A stretch of 64,000 nucleotides of DNA from Weissella soli. GTDB taxonomy: Bacteria > Bacillota > Bacilli > Lactobacillales > Lactobacillaceae. Made by a program: the position numbers and the translations under genes. The DNA is taken from NCBI RefSeq assembly GCF_001761545.1, contig NZ_CP017326.1, forward strand, positions 1,550,001 through 1,614,000, in the 5' to 3' direction. The notes under the pieces were generated by a model. That model saw only the letters and a list, made by a program, of their open reading frames with translations, made no database searches and was not told the origin of the DNA. Shown here piece after piece: positions 1 through 11,034 of the stretch. The number at the start of each line of letters is the position of its first letter. Position 1 is the stretch's first letter.

Positions 1-87
1 GATATTCAGCATTTCCGCTTGAATATCAGTTAGTGAAATAAATTCTGTCGCTTGTTCTTCAATTGCCGTCATCGTTTTATACACCAT
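1..87 (-). CDS. N-terminal fragment of a possible LicD-family transferase (partial)
   Basis: A minus-strand reading frame opens at an ATG at 85-87 (or a second ATG at 70-72) and runs off the window edge, so only 29 codons are visible. The end of the fragment, ISLTDIQAEMLNI, resembles the opening of LicD-family proteins, which transfer phosphocholine or related groups to wall polymers; that family match is from memory and rests on very few residues. No strong ribosome binding site is seen. It would be the last gene of the wall-polymer cluster, after galU. The catalytic region lies outside the window, so the family call is tentative. Confidence 0.35.
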   Translation of the reverse strand, partial: MVYKTMTAIEEQATEFISLTDIQAEMLNI

Positions 88-187
88 TAAATTCCAAAAT
101 AAAATGTGTTCCTACTAAATATCTTAGCAGAAACACATTTCAATACATACGTAAATCTGACATATTCACGTAAACGATTCAATTGAT

Positions 188-1087
188 TTAGTCCAAAGTG
201 GCCGCTAAATCCTTAATATATTGCTTCAAAGCATCCTTTGTTTGTGGGTGCTCCAAACCAAATTCAATATTGGTCATCAAAAAACCAATCTTTGAACCGA
301 CATCAAATCGCTTACCCTTGAATTCATGGGCATAGACGTGTTGCCGTTGATTCAATGAATCAATCGCATCCGTTAATTGAATTTCATTACCCTTACCAGG
401 AGCTGTGTGCTCTAGTTCTTCGAAAATCTCTGGCGTTAGCAAGTAACGACCAATGATTGCCAAATCAGAAGGAGCATCTTCTGGTTTAGGCTTTTCAACG
501 AATGAGGTCACTTTGAAGAGGCCATCGCTGACTTCAGCTTCAGGGTTGATTACCCCATATTCAGAGACTTGCTCATGCGGTACCCGCATAACAGCCAATG
601 TTGAATCACCCGTTTGCTCGTAACGATCAATCAATTGCTTGGTCAAAGGTACTTCGTCAGTCATCAAATCATCACCTAACATGACCACGAAAGGTTCGTC
701 ACCGATAAAGGCTTTAGCAGTCAATACGGCGTCACCCAAACCACGTGGGTGTGATTGACGAATGAAGTACAAGTTGATATCCGTTGTTTCTTCAACAATC
801 TTCAACAACTCGTCCTTTCCCTTTTCTTTCAAGTTGTTTTCCAACTCAGGATTTGAATCAAAGTGATCTTCAATTGAACGCTTTGACTTACCATCCACGA
901 TCACGATGTCTTCGATACCTGAGGCCAACGCTTCTTCAATGATAAATTGAATCGTTGGCTTATCAACAATCGGCAACATTTCCTTAGCTAATGCCTTAGT
1001 AACAGGCAAAAAACGTGTCCCCAACCCTGCAGCTGGGATAACAGCTTTACGTACTTTTTTCGTAACTAATTTTTCTCTTAAACTCAC
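188..1087 (-). CDS. galU: UTP-glucose-1-phosphate uridylyltransferase
   Basis: This cytosolic enzyme makes UDP-glucose from UTP and glucose-1-phosphate, a donor for wall and capsule glycosylation. The nucleotide-binding signature GLGTRFLP is at residues 21-28, followed by the KEMLP segment, and a sugar-binding FVEKP motif lies in the middle. At 299 residues the length is normal for bacterial GalU. The only start in reach is GTG at 1087, because no ATG lies between it and the conserved [11 protein letters not shown] segment; the ribosome site is weak. It follows the GT92-like gene by 21 nt, so it is probably the distal part of the wall-polymer operon and may supply glucose for decoration. Confidence 0.95.
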   Translation of the reverse strand: MSLREKLVTKKVRKAVIPAAGLGTRFLPVTKALAKEMLPIVDKPTIQFIIEEALASGIEDIVIVDGKSKRSIEDHFDSNPELENNLKEKGKDELLKIVEETTDINLYFIRQSHPRGLGDAVLTAKAFIGDEPFVVMLGDDLMTDEVPLTKQLIDRYEQTGDSTLAVMRVPHEQVSEYGVINPEAEVSDGLFKVTSFVEKPKPEDAPSDLAIIGRYLLTPEIFEELEHTAPGKGNEIQLTDAIDSLNQRQHVYAHEFKGKRFDVGSKIGFLMTNIEFGLEHPQTKDALKQYIKDLAATLD

Positions 1088-1108
1088 TTCATTATTTTTT
1101 CTACATAG

Positions 1109-2377
1109 TTAATTATTATTAGGATTAATCAATTCATTAATATAATCCATAGGGATATCTATAGGAGAATCTATTTTGTAAAGATACCGCTTTGGAGATG
1201 ACTTCCAACTTGACGCAGATAAAACTCTATAATGATTTATCGAGAAATTGGTAGCTATCTTTACATTAGTATATCTATCTAATATAAATGCAGATCCTAC
1301 ATTATTGAGTATTTTTCTTGAGGTTGTAATCCATTTATATGGTGCATGAACCCCAAGCTGGACATCTCGTGGTGTGCGCGTTAAATCAACAATATATTTA
1401 CGTGCTCCAAAATTTTTTAAATTAACGTTAACATCATTAATAGGATATTTATATGGAGTATTATTGATGTTGTTATATTTAAAATCATATACACGCAATT
1501 CATTAAGTGGTTTCTTGATATTTTTTTCATCAAAAATGGGCAGTACATTATACCCCAGAAGAGTTAATTCTGCTGATTCCGAGGAAAGTACTGAATCAAT
1601 GATACCATTACCTTTTTCTAGAGGAAATATATATTCATCTGTATCAACATGAGTAAAGGTTTTCGCTTGTGGTAAGAAGCGTTGATGTGCCATTTCCAAA
1701 GCTGTATATTGTCCGTAATCAGAATCGTAGATAGGTACACCAGGTTTTGCTACCGGACCAAATTTAACTGTATAAGGTACAATAATTAATTTTTTGAGTT
1801 TTGGAATGTCTGCCAGACAAGTTGACATTTCTGTAATCATATACTTCGATGAATTATTATCAAATAGAATTAACGCATCAAATTTATCTACCCGTACATG
1901 GTATTCTACCCAGTCATGTAACCATGTGAGTTCTGTATCCTTAGTCATTGATCCAAAAACATTATGACCTCGCAATAATTCAAAATCTTTCGTATCGACT
2001 TCAAATTTACCCCTTGCATTTCCAAGCTCAAAATCAACAACAGCTTTATTTTGGGCCCTCAACGCATTACCATACTCATCTGAAAGTTTATAATAAACAT
2101 TTGTAACCCTGGAGTGTTCAACAAACTCTGGTGATCCATTTATTAATTGACCATTAATTTCAATTTTTGCAAGATTCCAAATATTATATTCTCCATATAA
2201 AGGTGGCGAAACAAATGCAAGATAATTATCATCAGTAATCATTACATCATAAAATATTGAGTGCAGATCGTACTTTTCTAAGTAATCTTCTTGTTGATCT
2301 TTAGGCTGACGGGGTATTTTTCTTTCAAAGTCATTTGAAACTAACGGATGAATATTCTTTATAAATATCTCGGTCAT
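1109..2377 (-). CDS. GT92-like glycosyltransferase
   Basis: A 422-residue predicted cytosolic glycosyltransferase. The segment [20 protein letters not shown] resembles the family 92/DUF23 opening (a tryptophan-led helix followed by a strand ending in DNNS). VDTDEYIFP supplies the DxDE(F/Y)I metal-binding motif. The first 140 residues are a separate beta-rich region with no recognisable motif. The start overlaps the stop of the upstream acetyltransferase gene by 4 bp (ATGA), which implies translational coupling. Base composition is visibly more A/T-rich than galU. The likely role is adding a sugar to the cell-surface polymer made by this cluster; donor and acceptor cannot be read from the sequence. 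Confidence 0.65.
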   Translation of the reverse strand: MTEIFIKNIHPLVSNDFERKIPRQPKDQQEDYLEKYDLHSIFYDVMITDDNYLAFVSPPLYGEYNIWNLAKIEINGQLINGSPEFVEHSRVTNVYYKLSDEYGNALRAQNKAVVDFELGNARGKFEVDTKDFELLRGHNVFGSMTKDTELTWLHDWVEYHVRVDKFDALILFDNNSSKYMITEMSTCLADIPKLKKLIIVPYTVKFGPVAKPGVPIYDSDYGQYTALEMAHQRFLPQAKTFTHVDTDEYIFPLEKGNGIIDSVLSSESAELTLLGYNVLPIFDEKNIKKPLNELRVYDFKYNNINNTPYKYPINDVNVNLKNFGARKYIVDLTRTPRDVQLGVHAPYKWITTSRKILNNVGSAFILDRYTNVKIATNFSINHYRVLSASSWKSSPKRYLYKIDSPIDIPMDYINELINPNNN

Positions 2378-3159
2378 CGTTTTACCTCTTTACTAGTGAG
2401 CGTATTCTTGAACACTGTTGGTTTAATAATATTGTCAGATACCGCCTTTTCTAAATTATATGCAAATACCTCAACAGGCATATTAACATCATAATTTGGA
2501 ATTTCAGCTATCGAGTACTGCCACCACTTTAATTGAACTAATTTTTCAATTACTTTTTCAGGAAAACGATACTTAATTACTCGTGCGGGAACTCCTCCAA
2601 CTATGGCATATGGTGGTACATCTTTCGTAACCGTCGCATTGGCAGCAACAACAGCTCCATCACCAACCGTGATGCCTGTTGAGACGAAGCTAACCCCTTC
2701 TCCAATCCAAACATCATTACCGATGATAACTGGCTGATAATTTCCCATGTCAAATTTATCGATTTGTGAAATAATACCGAAGTCTTTAAAATACTCATTA
2801 ATATGTGTATTGTGACGCTCATATATAATGTTTGATGTAGTGAACTTTGTAACATCATGGTTCATTCCTAACACATGCACATTATTTGCAATTGATGAAT
2901 ATCGTCCAACGATTGTATTTATTGGTAGAGGACTTCTAACCATACTTAACATTCCAAGAGAATGAAGATTCTTATTTGAATAAAATTGCGCATATGGTTC
3001 AATGCTTGCATCTACATGAATTTTATATTCACTACCTTCAACCGGCGTAAATACTTTAAATTGTCTGAATAATTCCATGTTTTCTGAATTCATACGAAAC
3101 TTCACATTAGCAAATGAATCAATGTCAGTTTTAATATTCTTATCTACAAATGAAACCAT
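2374..3159 (-). CDS. Hexapeptide-repeat (CatB/Vat-like) acetyltransferase
   Basis: A 261-residue left-handed beta-helix acyltransferase. Hexapeptide repeats run from about [17 protein letters not shown] through [19 protein letters not shown] and [16 protein letters not shown] to the closing [18 protein letters not shown], the layout of the xenobiotic/CatB-type O-acetyltransferases. A roughly 55-residue N-terminal extension precedes the helix. The gene is coupled on both sides: its ATG overlaps the upstream stop by one base (TAATG), and its own stop overlaps the next ATG. Within a wall-polymer cluster the substrate is probably a sugar or polyol of the polymer rather than an antibiotic, but that is inferred only from context. 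Confidence 0.8.
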   Translation of the reverse strand: MVSFVDKNIKTDIDSFANVKFRMNSENMELFRQFKVFTPVEGSEYKIHVDASIEPYAQFYSNKNLHSLGMLSMVRSPLPINTIVGRYSSIANNVHVLGMNHDVTKFTTSNIIYERHNTHINEYFKDFGIISQIDKFDMGNYQPVIIGNDVWIGEGVSFVSTGITVGDGAVVAANATVTKDVPPYAIVGGVPARVIKYRFPEKVIEKLVQLKWWQYSIAEIPNYDVNMPVEVFAYNLEKAVSDNIIKPTVFKNTLTSKEVKR

Positions 3160-4787
3160 TATCTTCTTCCTATTCTAGCTATTACAGTATTTATACCCCA
3201 TTGTTCATTAGCATTTCTACCAAATTTATATGTGAGTTTTTGAAGAACTGTATCTTTGAGTATTTGATTGATCCATTCGTTTGACTTATTTTCAAAGAAA
3301 GAGGCTTGGATTCTATGAGATTCAGTCGCAGAGAATCCTCGTGAATCTATCCAAATTTTTCCCATTTCTGAATTTATCTGGATCATAAAATTCCACAAAG
3401 CATGAAACATATAGTAATAAGCGAATTCATCATGTGTCTGGATATACAACACAAGAGCCTCATAAATCATATTTACAAACTGGCGTCCTGAATTATCGCC
3501 AATACCAATAAACCAATTGGAAATTCCTCGTGATTTTAGTACATTCCCATAACGTGGCGTTAGTACATGATTATTATCCAGAAGTGCATCCACTTTTTCC
3601 TCAAAATTATCACCCACAAACACTGTTGCGTCAATCCAAATACCACCATATTTAGCCAGTAACGCCACTCTTAGGATATCTGTCCAATGTGCAACATGAT
3701 TCGGCAATAGTTTTTCAACCTCTTCAGGTAAATCAACATAATAACGATAATTTTCTTGTGTTAATACATGTATTGTATGTTTTGATATTTGTTGTTTCAA
3801 CCTATTCACTGAAGTTTTTACAATTTCAGGTGCGTTTTCAATGCCTTGGGCCCAAAAAATGAAAATGGGTTTTTGTAATTCAGCTTCCCCTAATTGCATA
3901 TTAGAAATTTTAGAATTTTGAATAATGGTCTTATTATTAGCAATCAACCATTTAAGTAATTCATAGCGGGCTGGCAACCACGTAATGTGTTCACGTGAAA
4001 ATTCTTCCCTATCAATACCGAACACCGGAAATTCTGTCTCGCTTGAATTTCGAATACGTTTTGTCACTTCCCCCATCTTCTTCTCTTTATGAAGAATCAT
4101 TGTATCAATGACAAATTGATTACTACTAACAATATCCAATTTATTAGTCAATACAAAACCAGCATCAAATAAAATTCGTTGAATCTTTTCTGGATATTGA
4201 GAAACCATACTCTCTTTTACTCGAATCTCATCACTCGAGAATTCGAGTAAATTTCCTAAAGTTGAATTTATTAAAGGATGTAAATCAAAGTATCCATCGA
4301 GGATACCTATGTTTTTAACAAATAGTTTCCCACTATCAGATAACCCTTTAAAGGCTACTCGCAATAAAACTGATTGCCAATCCGGTGATGGTTTAACCGG
4401 AATAGTAATAAATTTTCTCATACGTGCATTATTCGGCAGAACAACTTTAAACTGGTTCCACTGCTTTTCACCATTTTTTAAGATAGGCGTAACAGAAACA
4501 ACAATTTCCGACCCACTTTTATTTACAATTTTTTCTTCTAATGATAACTCAGCTACTAACGTAAAAGATTTCGTGATATCCATTACGGACTCTGTATCCG
4601 ATCGCCCTCCAGGAAAAATTGAGGCGTCTGCATTATCATTTGAAACAGATTCCATAACCAATCCACCATGATATTCGCTTACCTCTACACGCGACGACAG
4701 CATCGTGAGATCAAAGCCTATCAAACCCTCAATATTGGTTGTATGTGCTAAATTGATCTTTTTAATTTTTAAAGGAATTTGGTACAT
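3159..4787 (-). CDS. Capsular polysaccharide synthesis-type glycosyltransferase
   Basis: The C-terminal half (about residues 305-540) carries the Caps_synth/GT32-like pattern: [13 protein letters not shown], then [20 protein letters not shown], where the GGIWID element supplies the metal-binding aspartate of the DxD type. The first 300 residues are a beta-rich region without catalytic motifs, perhaps a binding module. I place the start at ATG 4787 because AGGGAGA lies 7 nt upstream; a longer frame begins at TTG 4811 and would add 8 residues without a well-placed ribosome site. The protein is then 542 residues. It probably transfers a sugar to the surface polymer made by its neighbours. Confidence 0.75.
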   Translation of the reverse strand: MYQIPLKIKKINLAHTTNIEGLIGFDLTMLSSRVEVSEYHGGLVMESVSNDNADASIFPGGRSDTESVMDITKSFTLVAELSLEEKIVNKSGSEIVVSVTPILKNGEKQWNQFKVVLPNNARMRKFITIPVKPSPDWQSVLLRVAFKGLSDSGKLFVKNIGILDGYFDLHPLINSTLGNLLEFSSDEIRVKESMVSQYPEKIQRILFDAGFVLTNKLDIVSSNQFVIDTMILHKEKKMGEVTKRIRNSSETEFPVFGIDREEFSREHITWLPARYELLKWLIANNKTIIQNSKISNMQLGEAELQKPIFIFWAQGIENAPEIVKTSVNRLKQQISKHTIHVLTQENYRYYVDLPEEVEKLLPNHVAHWTDILRVALLAKYGGIWIDATVFVGDNFEEKVDALLDNNHVLTPRYGNVLKSRGISNWFIGIGDNSGRQFVNMIYEALVLYIQTHDEFAYYYMFHALWNFMIQINSEMGKIWIDSRGFSATESHRIQASFFENKSNEWINQILKDTVLQKLTYKFGRNANEQWGINTVIARIGRR

Positions 4788-4869
4788 ATGCATTCTCCCT
4801 AGCCCCATCAAAGATGGCTTTACCTTCTGACAACTATGTACGTTGGCATACCGCCAACAATTTAAAGCA

Positions 4870-7800
4870 TTACAAGATTAATAATTTTGAAATCCAGTAA
4901 TCTGCGCTAACTTTATCCAATGCTGAGACTTTCGAAACATTAATATTTCCTAGTGATCGTTGAATTTCGATTTCTTTAAGCTGTTGTAAAACACTCAATT
5001 CTTGATCATTGATACTATACCCACTCACATATTTCATTAGCAATAGGAACTCAGCTTCTGAAGATACGATTGGTCCTACGCGATAAAAATTCCGAGTATC
5101 ATCAGGTAATTTTGAGAATAATAAATTATCTGCTTGAGAATAATCACCATAATGCATCAGTACCAATGGGTGTTGGTTAACTCGAGTGATTTCTTCAAGA
5201 ATCTTACTAGTATTCTTTCTAAATTGGTCCGTAGAAACTAGTTGAACGTCTACTTTGGTAGCTTCAGTTTTAAATTCATCTGTAAATAAAAGATTTTGAA
5301 CATGATTCATGTCAATGTGATCAGAAATAAATGAACTATCATTAGCTTCATATTCATCCAAATGGTTCAAATAGTAAACTAACTGTCGTTCATTGTCCGC
5401 AATCCATGGCATTTCAGAAAAGATTTCAGGGTAAAATCCTTGTTCTGAAACATATTCATCCTTGTCATACATCCAAGATATAACCGGTTTCTTCGTTAAG
5501 TAGAAATCAAACATGATACTTGAATAATCACTAATCAAAACATCCGTAACTGATAAGATCTCAGCAGCATCTAGATATTCTGGGATGAAGAGTCCCACAT
5601 CAACTCCCGAACGGATCAGATCCTTATACGCATTTGCATGAACTTTTAATACGAGTTGATAATCTGCAGGAAGATTTTCTTTGATCAATTGATATTGTTT
5701 AATAAAATCTGCCGTTGCATTTTTAACCTGCTTATTATCGCCCCGCCACGTTGGTGCGTAAAGAGCAATTTTCTTTGTTGTATCAATTGGAACTTCTTTG
5801 GCTAATACATCCAACAAATAATTTTCTTGCTTCGCATTCAATACACGTTCCCAACGGGGATATGCAGCGATAACACGATTCACATTTTGAATATCTTTCA
5901 AATCAAGGGTATCCATGACTTTTGTCTCTGTGTAAAGGTTAGGATTCAAAAAGGTTGTTGCTTGGGCAAGCGACCGAATCACGTTGCGGTTAGCTCCACG
6001 TGTAGTCTTCATGTCACGACCCAAAGCCTTCAACGGCACACCGTGCCATAACTGAATAACACGTTGTCCCTCTCTACGTGCAAAATATGACATCATAGAG
6101 GTGTTCACAATAATATGCTTAGCAACAGCTAAGAAATGCCTGTATGCATCACTGTTATGCTGTACAAAAACAACATTTGGATACGCAATATATCGTGCCA
6201 TTTGAGGTGTTAACTTAAGTGACTTTACCGCCCATACATGCAGATACTTTTGTTCAAGATCATTTTCAAGTATATGCTTAAAGACCGCATATGGATTATC
6301 TGTCATACCTGAACCAAAGAATGATTCATACAGGATAACATCATCTTCAATAGGTAGGAATTGACGAAAGTATGCATAATTATTGGTCTGTTTTTTAGTA
6401 TTCGAATCTCGATACTTCTTTTTCCATTCATGAAGAATAGAATCTGAAATATTTTCAAAACTATGCACTTGTGCTTGAATAAACAGGGGGTGATTTTTGC
6501 GTGTTGTATCTGCAACAAATTTAAAGGTAGTATTTTCTAACTGCATAGGTGTCTGTCTACCCAGACGAACAATACTATTCCAAACTTTATTAAACACACC
6601 ATCATACACTACAAAATTTAATTCTTTAGTTTCATTACCGGTAAAGTTCAGAGACTTCGGAATTCTAATTGTAGCCTGATACTGGTGATTAAGTTGTTCA
6701 ATGTTTCCCACAGGTAATACTGCTTCAATAGTCTGCCCATCCTGTATTTGTACGTTAAGCTGGCGCAAAATCACGTCAGAATCCTCAAAAACCATCCTAA
6801 TAACAGACTCTGGTACAAGAACCACCAAATCAACAGTATTCTCGGCTTCCAAAAATTCAGAAACTAACACTGGTCGATAATCAAAGTCGATCACTGTTTG
6901 TCCCAAATTATTTGTAACCACACTTATTGCTTGGTAATTATATTCAGAATATGTATTACCAATCGAAGTGGAAATTCCTATTTCTTTCGTTGAATTTATT
7001 TCTTCTAATCTAAACTGTTTAGTTGCGGGGCTATTGAATTTCACTTTATAAATTGCTAACGAGAATTGTGTATCAGAAATCTTGCCAAATTGATACTCGT
7101 TATTATTATCCATATTGTGCAGAATCAACCCACTAACTGGATTATCCAGAGTAACAATAAGTTCATGATTGTTAACATTCAATTTTTCAATGTTAGTTGT
7201 TGTTACATAATCAAATGCGATCAGAGCAAAATTGGTAGTTTCACCTAGTCCAATGCGATGCCCATTCTGCCTGATAGTCTGCCGATCAAATGCAGCTCGG
7301 TAACGGTTAACGATTTCTAAATTCGCTTCAACTCCTGCTACCCTAACCTGTACAGAAACTAATTGTGTATCACTCTCACCCAATGCACGGGTGATTGCCT
7401 CTGGAGTAACATAAAAAATAAGTTTTGTCTTAATATCCTCAATGGTTTCAGCTATTAATTGGCCTTCCGCAATTATTTGATTGTTAACAGTTAAAGCAAC
7501 ACTCATATCTTGGAATGTGTGTTCTAATCGGCCATTAACACTAATATTACTCTCAACCGTAAGTTGAATTAACTTGTCATCATGACGTTCTGCAGAAATT
7601 ACACTTAGCCATCCGGTAATATCACCCGGTTTCAAATGATAATCTTCAAGATGTGCCACTTTTGAATATTGACTGGTTACAACAGTGCCATCAATGATTT
7701 CAGGATAGAAGACATCATTTTTCAGATCATTCTCTAACTCTGTCAAACTACGCCAATCACCCTGAGATGCTAGATGTAAGCGCAACGTATCGAGGTATGA

Positions 7801-10185
7801 CATTTGATTAATAGCTTGTTTGTCAAATGTTTCTAAGAACCACTTCGCAGTAGACTGCAAGGAACGTTTGTACTCCCCACTAAGTTTCTGTTGAAGTTTA
7901 ATATACATAGGGTAATCCATCGTCAAAACTTTAGTTTGATATTCTAACAAAGCTACCGGGTTACTCTTAGTGCCTTCAAGTGCCGCTTGAATAGCCACCA
8001 AACGATCATTCCAATTTGATATTTCAGTACGACGTTGCGTAATAGATGGCTTATTAGGATTACTACGAATACGCCAAAGATATACAGTACCTGGATATAC
8101 ATCAATTGAATTAGCCTTTGAAAAGGCTGGAACCGTTACTGGAATATCTTCATATAACATTGTTGGAAAGTGGAATCCTAATGCTGTGAACCAACTGCGC
8201 TTGTATAGCTTGTTCCAGGCAGTTGTGTCATAAACTAAAATTGGCGTCTCGGCTAAACTAGTCTGCTTAATCTCATGGGTAAAAATTTTACGATAAACAC
8301 CCGAGATAATCTCTTTTCCATTTTTATACTGCTTAACACCACCGGTAATAATATCAGAACCCGTTTTTAATACCCGATCCAACATTTCTCGATATCCATT
8401 TTCAATTATGATATCATCTCCATCAGCAAAATTGATGTATTTACCTTTTGCATTGGCAAGACCCGTATTACGTGCCTCGCCTAACCCAGCATTTTCCTGA
8501 TCAATCAATCGGAAATTGTCATACTGATCTTGGTAAGCTACCGCAATTTCTCGTGAACGATCATTTGAACCATCGTTAATCATCAATATTTCATGCTCCG
8601 TCAGCGCAAGTCCCTGATGAGTCAATGATTCCAAGAGTTCTTCAAGATAATCTTCCACATTATAAAATGTAACTATCGTCGTTAGATTAAGTTCTTCAGC
8701 TTTTTCAAAGCTAAACACTTCCATATTTTTTAAAACATAAATTACATGATCACGCTTATTGTCATCTACATTATTGGATACAACACTATAATTATTGTTA
8801 CCTTGAACCTTGATATATAACGTATACTTTGTTCGTTTTAGGATGTTTTTTAAATCAAAAACCAGATAATTATCATTTATTTCATTCGCTGTTTGAAAAT
8901 TTATACCATCAAAAATAATAGCATCTTCAATCGGCAACATACTATTCAAAGTAAAGCGAGTTGCCGTTTCGTCACTTATAACCTTGGTAACAGAAACCAA
9001 ATCACTTAGTTTACTATCACTTGTTCTAATGGCGAGTGGAGTACTAGATATATCCACAATTAACCGGCCGGTGTATGTATACATAATGCTGAGATGACGA
9101 CCATTCTCCAGCTTTACTTCTTCAGAGCTTAAATAATTTGATAACTTCTTTTTTTGTGGATTTTGGATACGATAATCAACACCGTCGCTAGTACGGACAT
9201 ATAGATTGTAACGTCCATTTTCTTGCAATTCGGTCAGTTTAGAGAAATCAATTTGAATGCCATTTTGAATTTTTTCAAAGGGTAATTCAATGTCTTGTAA
9301 CGTTTTACGATTTACTAAATCCACGCTCAAAATAGAATTAAAAGCTCCGTTTATACGAATTTCATCATTAGATACTTCGATTTCATCTGTAATCTGTATG
9401 GTCGTTCGTAAATTTTCTACCTTAACTCCAATTGACTTGCCCCAAGTTGCAACAATCACTTCATAGCTTTTTTGGTTATCATATTCTCCAACAACTGCAA
9501 TTTGCTTAATGGAAGGAAACTTGAGCTTGCTCTTTTCAAAAAGAATAAATTCATTATCTTCATTGAAAAAGCCAAATTCATAATATCCTTCCGGCGTGTT
9601 ACGATTCACAAGCTTTTGTTTCAAGTCTTCAAGAAATAGCTGTCCATCACGCAATCGTATAATTTCAAACGAATTGTCACTTAACGAATGAATTGCAATT
9701 TCATTAAATATTCCAAAATATATTGATTCACCATCAATTTTCTTTACATCAATAGCTTGCGTATTAAAAACAGCCGTTTGTGCATTGTTTTCGACAACAC
9801 TTGTGACTTGTAAGGCAACGGACCCATTTTGGGAAATTTTGATTGTAGCCTTATTGACAAGTGTTGATGTCAAATCCACTTTCAGAAAAATTTCGGTTTC
9901 TAAATTTCCTTTTTCTAGAACTAGAGTGCTTACTTTATCATTTACAAGCCCATAAATATTAAAAGTGCCTTTTTGTTTAACAGTCTCAAGAATTTCTCTT
10001 AGATCTAGTACATACTTATGTCCATGTTTATTCACTGGTATCTCTACCACATTATCAACTATGTTCATTTGAAATTTTGTAATTTCAGTTTTGGAATTAA
10101 AAAGTAAATGATTATCCAAAACAACCATGTCTGAAATACTAATGCCCGATTTCTGTACACTATCTTTTTTCTTAAATATACCCAT
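4870..10185 (-). CDS. Giant GT2-TagF fusion: glycosyltransferase plus glycerophosphotransferase
   Basis: A 1771-residue protein with three parts. Residues 1 to about 490 are beta-rich repeats of unknown function. About 498-710 is a family 2 glycosyltransferase (TTIVTFYNVEDYLEE, INDGSNDRS, NAGLGEARNTG, FADGDDI near 588). After another beta-rich region, about 1285-1700 is a CDP-glycerol:polyol glycerophosphotransferase domain (ILYESFFGSG, QLWHGVPLKALG near 1383, YAPTWRG near 1477, ISDYSSIMFDF near 1553). The start is ATG 10185, preceded by GGAGG with 5-nt spacing; the open frame continues upstream to 10245 without a good site. TagF-type enzymes polymerise polyol-phosphate at the inner membrane face. 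The fusion suggests a polymer with alternating sugar and glycerol-phosphate units, which is inference. Confidence 0.85.
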   Translation of the reverse strand: MGIFKKKDSVQKSGISISDMVVLDNHLLFNSKTEITKFQMNIVDNVVEIPVNKHGHKYVLDLREILETVKQKGTFNIYGLVNDKVSTLVLEKGNLETEIFLKVDLTSTLVNKATIKISQNGSVALQVTSVVENNAQTAVFNTQAIDVKKIDGESIYFGIFNEIAIHSLSDNSFEIIRLRDGQLFLEDLKQKLVNRNTPEGYYEFGFFNEDNEFILFEKSKLKFPSIKQIAVVGEYDNQKSYEVIVATWGKSIGVKVENLRTTIQITDEIEVSNDEIRINGAFNSILSVDLVNRKTLQDIELPFEKIQNGIQIDFSKLTELQENGRYNLYVRTSDGVDYRIQNPQKKKLSNYLSSEEVKLENGRHLSIMYTYTGRLIVDISSTPLAIRTSDSKLSDLVSVTKVISDETATRFTLNSMLPIEDAIIFDGINFQTANEINDNYLVFDLKNILKRTKYTLYIKVQGNNNYSVVSNNVDDNKRDHVIYVLKNMEVFSFEKAEELNLTTIVTFYNVEDYLEELLESLTHQGLALTEHEILMINDGSNDRSREIAVAYQDQYDNFRLIDQENAGLGEARNTGLANAKGKYINFADGDDIIIENGYREMLDRVLKTGSDIITGGVKQYKNGKEIISGVYRKIFTHEIKQTSLAETPILVYDTTAWNKLYKRSWFTALGFHFPTMLYEDIPVTVPAFSKANSIDVYPGTVYLWRIRSNPNKPSITQRRTEISNWNDRLVAIQAALEGTKSNPVALLEYQTKVLTMDYPMYIKLQQKLSGEYKRSLQSTAKWFLETFDKQAINQMSYLDTLRLHLASQGDWRSLTELENDLKNDVFYPEIIDGTVVTSQYSKVAHLEDYHLKPGDITGWLSVISAERHDDKLIQLTVESNISVNGRLEHTFQDMSVALTVNNQIIAEGQLIAETIEDIKTKLIFYVTPEAITRALGESDTQLVSVQVRVAGVEANLEIVNRYRAAFDRQTIRQNGHRIGLGETTNFALIAFDYVTTTNIEKLNVNNHELIVTLDNPVSGLILHNMDNNNEYQFGKISDTQFSLAIYKVKFNSPATKQFRLEEINSTKEIGISTSIGNTYSEYNYQAISVVTNNLGQTVIDFDYRPVLVSEFLEAENTVDLVVLVPESVIRMVFEDSDVILRQLNVQIQDGQTIEAVLPVGNIEQLNHQYQATIRIPKSLNFTGNETKELNFVVYDGVFNKVWNSIVRLGRQTPMQLENTTFKFVADTTRKNHPLFIQAQVHSFENISDSILHEWKKKYRDSNTKKQTNNYAYFRQFLPIEDDVILYESFFGSGMTDNPYAVFKHILENDLEQKYLHVWAVKSLKLTPQMARYIAYPNVVFVQHNSDAYRHFLAVAKHIIVNTSMMSYFARREGQRVIQLWHGVPLKALGRDMKTTRGANRNVIRSLAQATTFLNPNLYTETKVMDTLDLKDIQNVNRVIAAYPRWERVLNAKQENYLLDVLAKEVPIDTTKKIALYAPTWRGDNKQVKNATADFIKQYQLIKENLPADYQLVLKVHANAYKDLIRSGVDVGLFIPEYLDAAEILSVTDVLISDYSSIMFDFYLTKKPVISWMYDKDEYVSEQGFYPEIFSEMPWIADNERQLVYYLNHLDEYEANDSSFISDHIDMNHVQNLLFTDEFKTEATKVDVQLVSTDQFRKNTSKILEEITRVNQHPLVLMHYGDYSQADNLLFSKLPDDTRNFYRVGPIVSSEAEFLLLMKYVSGYSINDQELSVLQQLKEIEIQRSLGNINVSKVSALDKVSADYWISKLLIL

Positions 10186-10237
10186 CCCGGCCTCCAAAAC
10201 CACAACTTGATTACACAACTTATTTTTAAAAATGACC

Positions 10238-10258
10238 CACACCACTAGTTTTGGTGTG
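10238..10258 (-). terminator. Weak hairpin between the SGNH and giant transferase genes
   Basis: On the minus strand CACACCA and TGGTGTG form a 7-bp stem around a 7-nt loop, and a short T-run follows about 6 nt later. It lies between two genes of the same direction, so it may be an attenuating terminator or an mRNA end-protecting hairpin. Confidence 0.35.
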
Positions 10259-10274
10259 AGATCATACTGAATGA

Positions 10275-11033
10275 CTACTCTTTTAATTTTTCATCACGAA
10301 TAAATGACACTAAAGCATCCCCTAATCGTCCATGTACTTCTTTTGTAAAATGATCACGATCATCGACATATTCTTCAATGGTTTCACCAATACCATATTC
10401 ACGCATGTCGAAGATATGTACACCTTCTTGTTTATATACCTCAATGTAGGCATTAACCATATCACCATATGAAAAGCCATTGGGTCCCAGCATATCCCAA
10501 GCATCTTTGCCCTTACGGAAGGCCTTTGTTTCTAATACGCCAATGATCTCGCTTTTTTTATTGATTCGGCGAATCTTGTTGATGTTCTCTGATAGCTCGT
10601 GCTTTACTTCATCAAGCGTATGCGTAGTGTTGTCGGTATTATACTGCTTCCAGTCATTATTTCCGTAGGCAATCACGATTAATGAAGATTTCACAATATC
10701 TCTTTTATGATGATCAATTACATTACTAAAGGTATATACCCAGCCACGTTGCTTATCTAAATCATGTCGACCTTTAAACTGACCAACACCAGTTTCCGCT
10801 AAGTTCTTATATGCATAAACACCTAGTTTATACGCTGCTTGACGCGCATAAACTAGGTCTCGGTATGGAGTTTCCCCACGAACTAATTCTTGTCCTGCAA
10901 CAATGCTATCACCAAAAACTAGCATACGTTCATGGTTCATTAGTCTACTTAACAAACCACGTCCATTAGGGTATTCCCAAACTCTTATCGGGGTAAGTGC
11001 CACTGCAGATCTCCCTTCCAAATTATCGCTCAT
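10275..11033 (-). CDS. SGNH/GDSL-family hydrolase
   Basis: A predicted SGNH hydrolase of 252 residues from ATG 11033. MLVFGDSIVAG gives the catalytic serine block, VIAYGNNDW the asparagine block, and DDRDHFTKEVH the Asp-x-x-His pair near the C-terminus. The open frame extends upstream to 11126, but that part overlaps the preceding gene. ATG 11033 sits one base after the upstream stop (TAA-G-ATG), so coupled re-initiation is likely. No signal peptide is present with this start, suggesting a cytosolic enzyme or one acting at the inner membrane face. In a wall-polymer cluster such enzymes often add or remove acyl groups; the substrate is unknown. Confidence 0.75.
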   Translation of the reverse strand: MSDNLEGRSAVALTPIRVWEYPNGRGLLSRLMNHERMLVFGDSIVAGQELVRGETPYRDLVYARQAAYKLGVYAYKNLAETGVGQFKGRHDLDKQRGWVYTFSNVIDHHKRDIVKSSLIVIAYGNNDWKQYNTDNTTHTLDEVKHELSENINKIRRINKKSEIIGVLETKAFRKGKDAWDMLGPNGFSYGDMVNAYIEVYKQEGVHIFDMREYGIGETIEEYVDDRDHFTKEVHGRLGDALVSFIRDEKLKE

Positions 11034-11034
11034 C

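Noticed and set aside
3987-4002. CACGTG-centred sequence resembling parS
   Set aside because: The flanks GTGTT and AAAAT differ from the consensus at too many positions; only the central hexamer matches.
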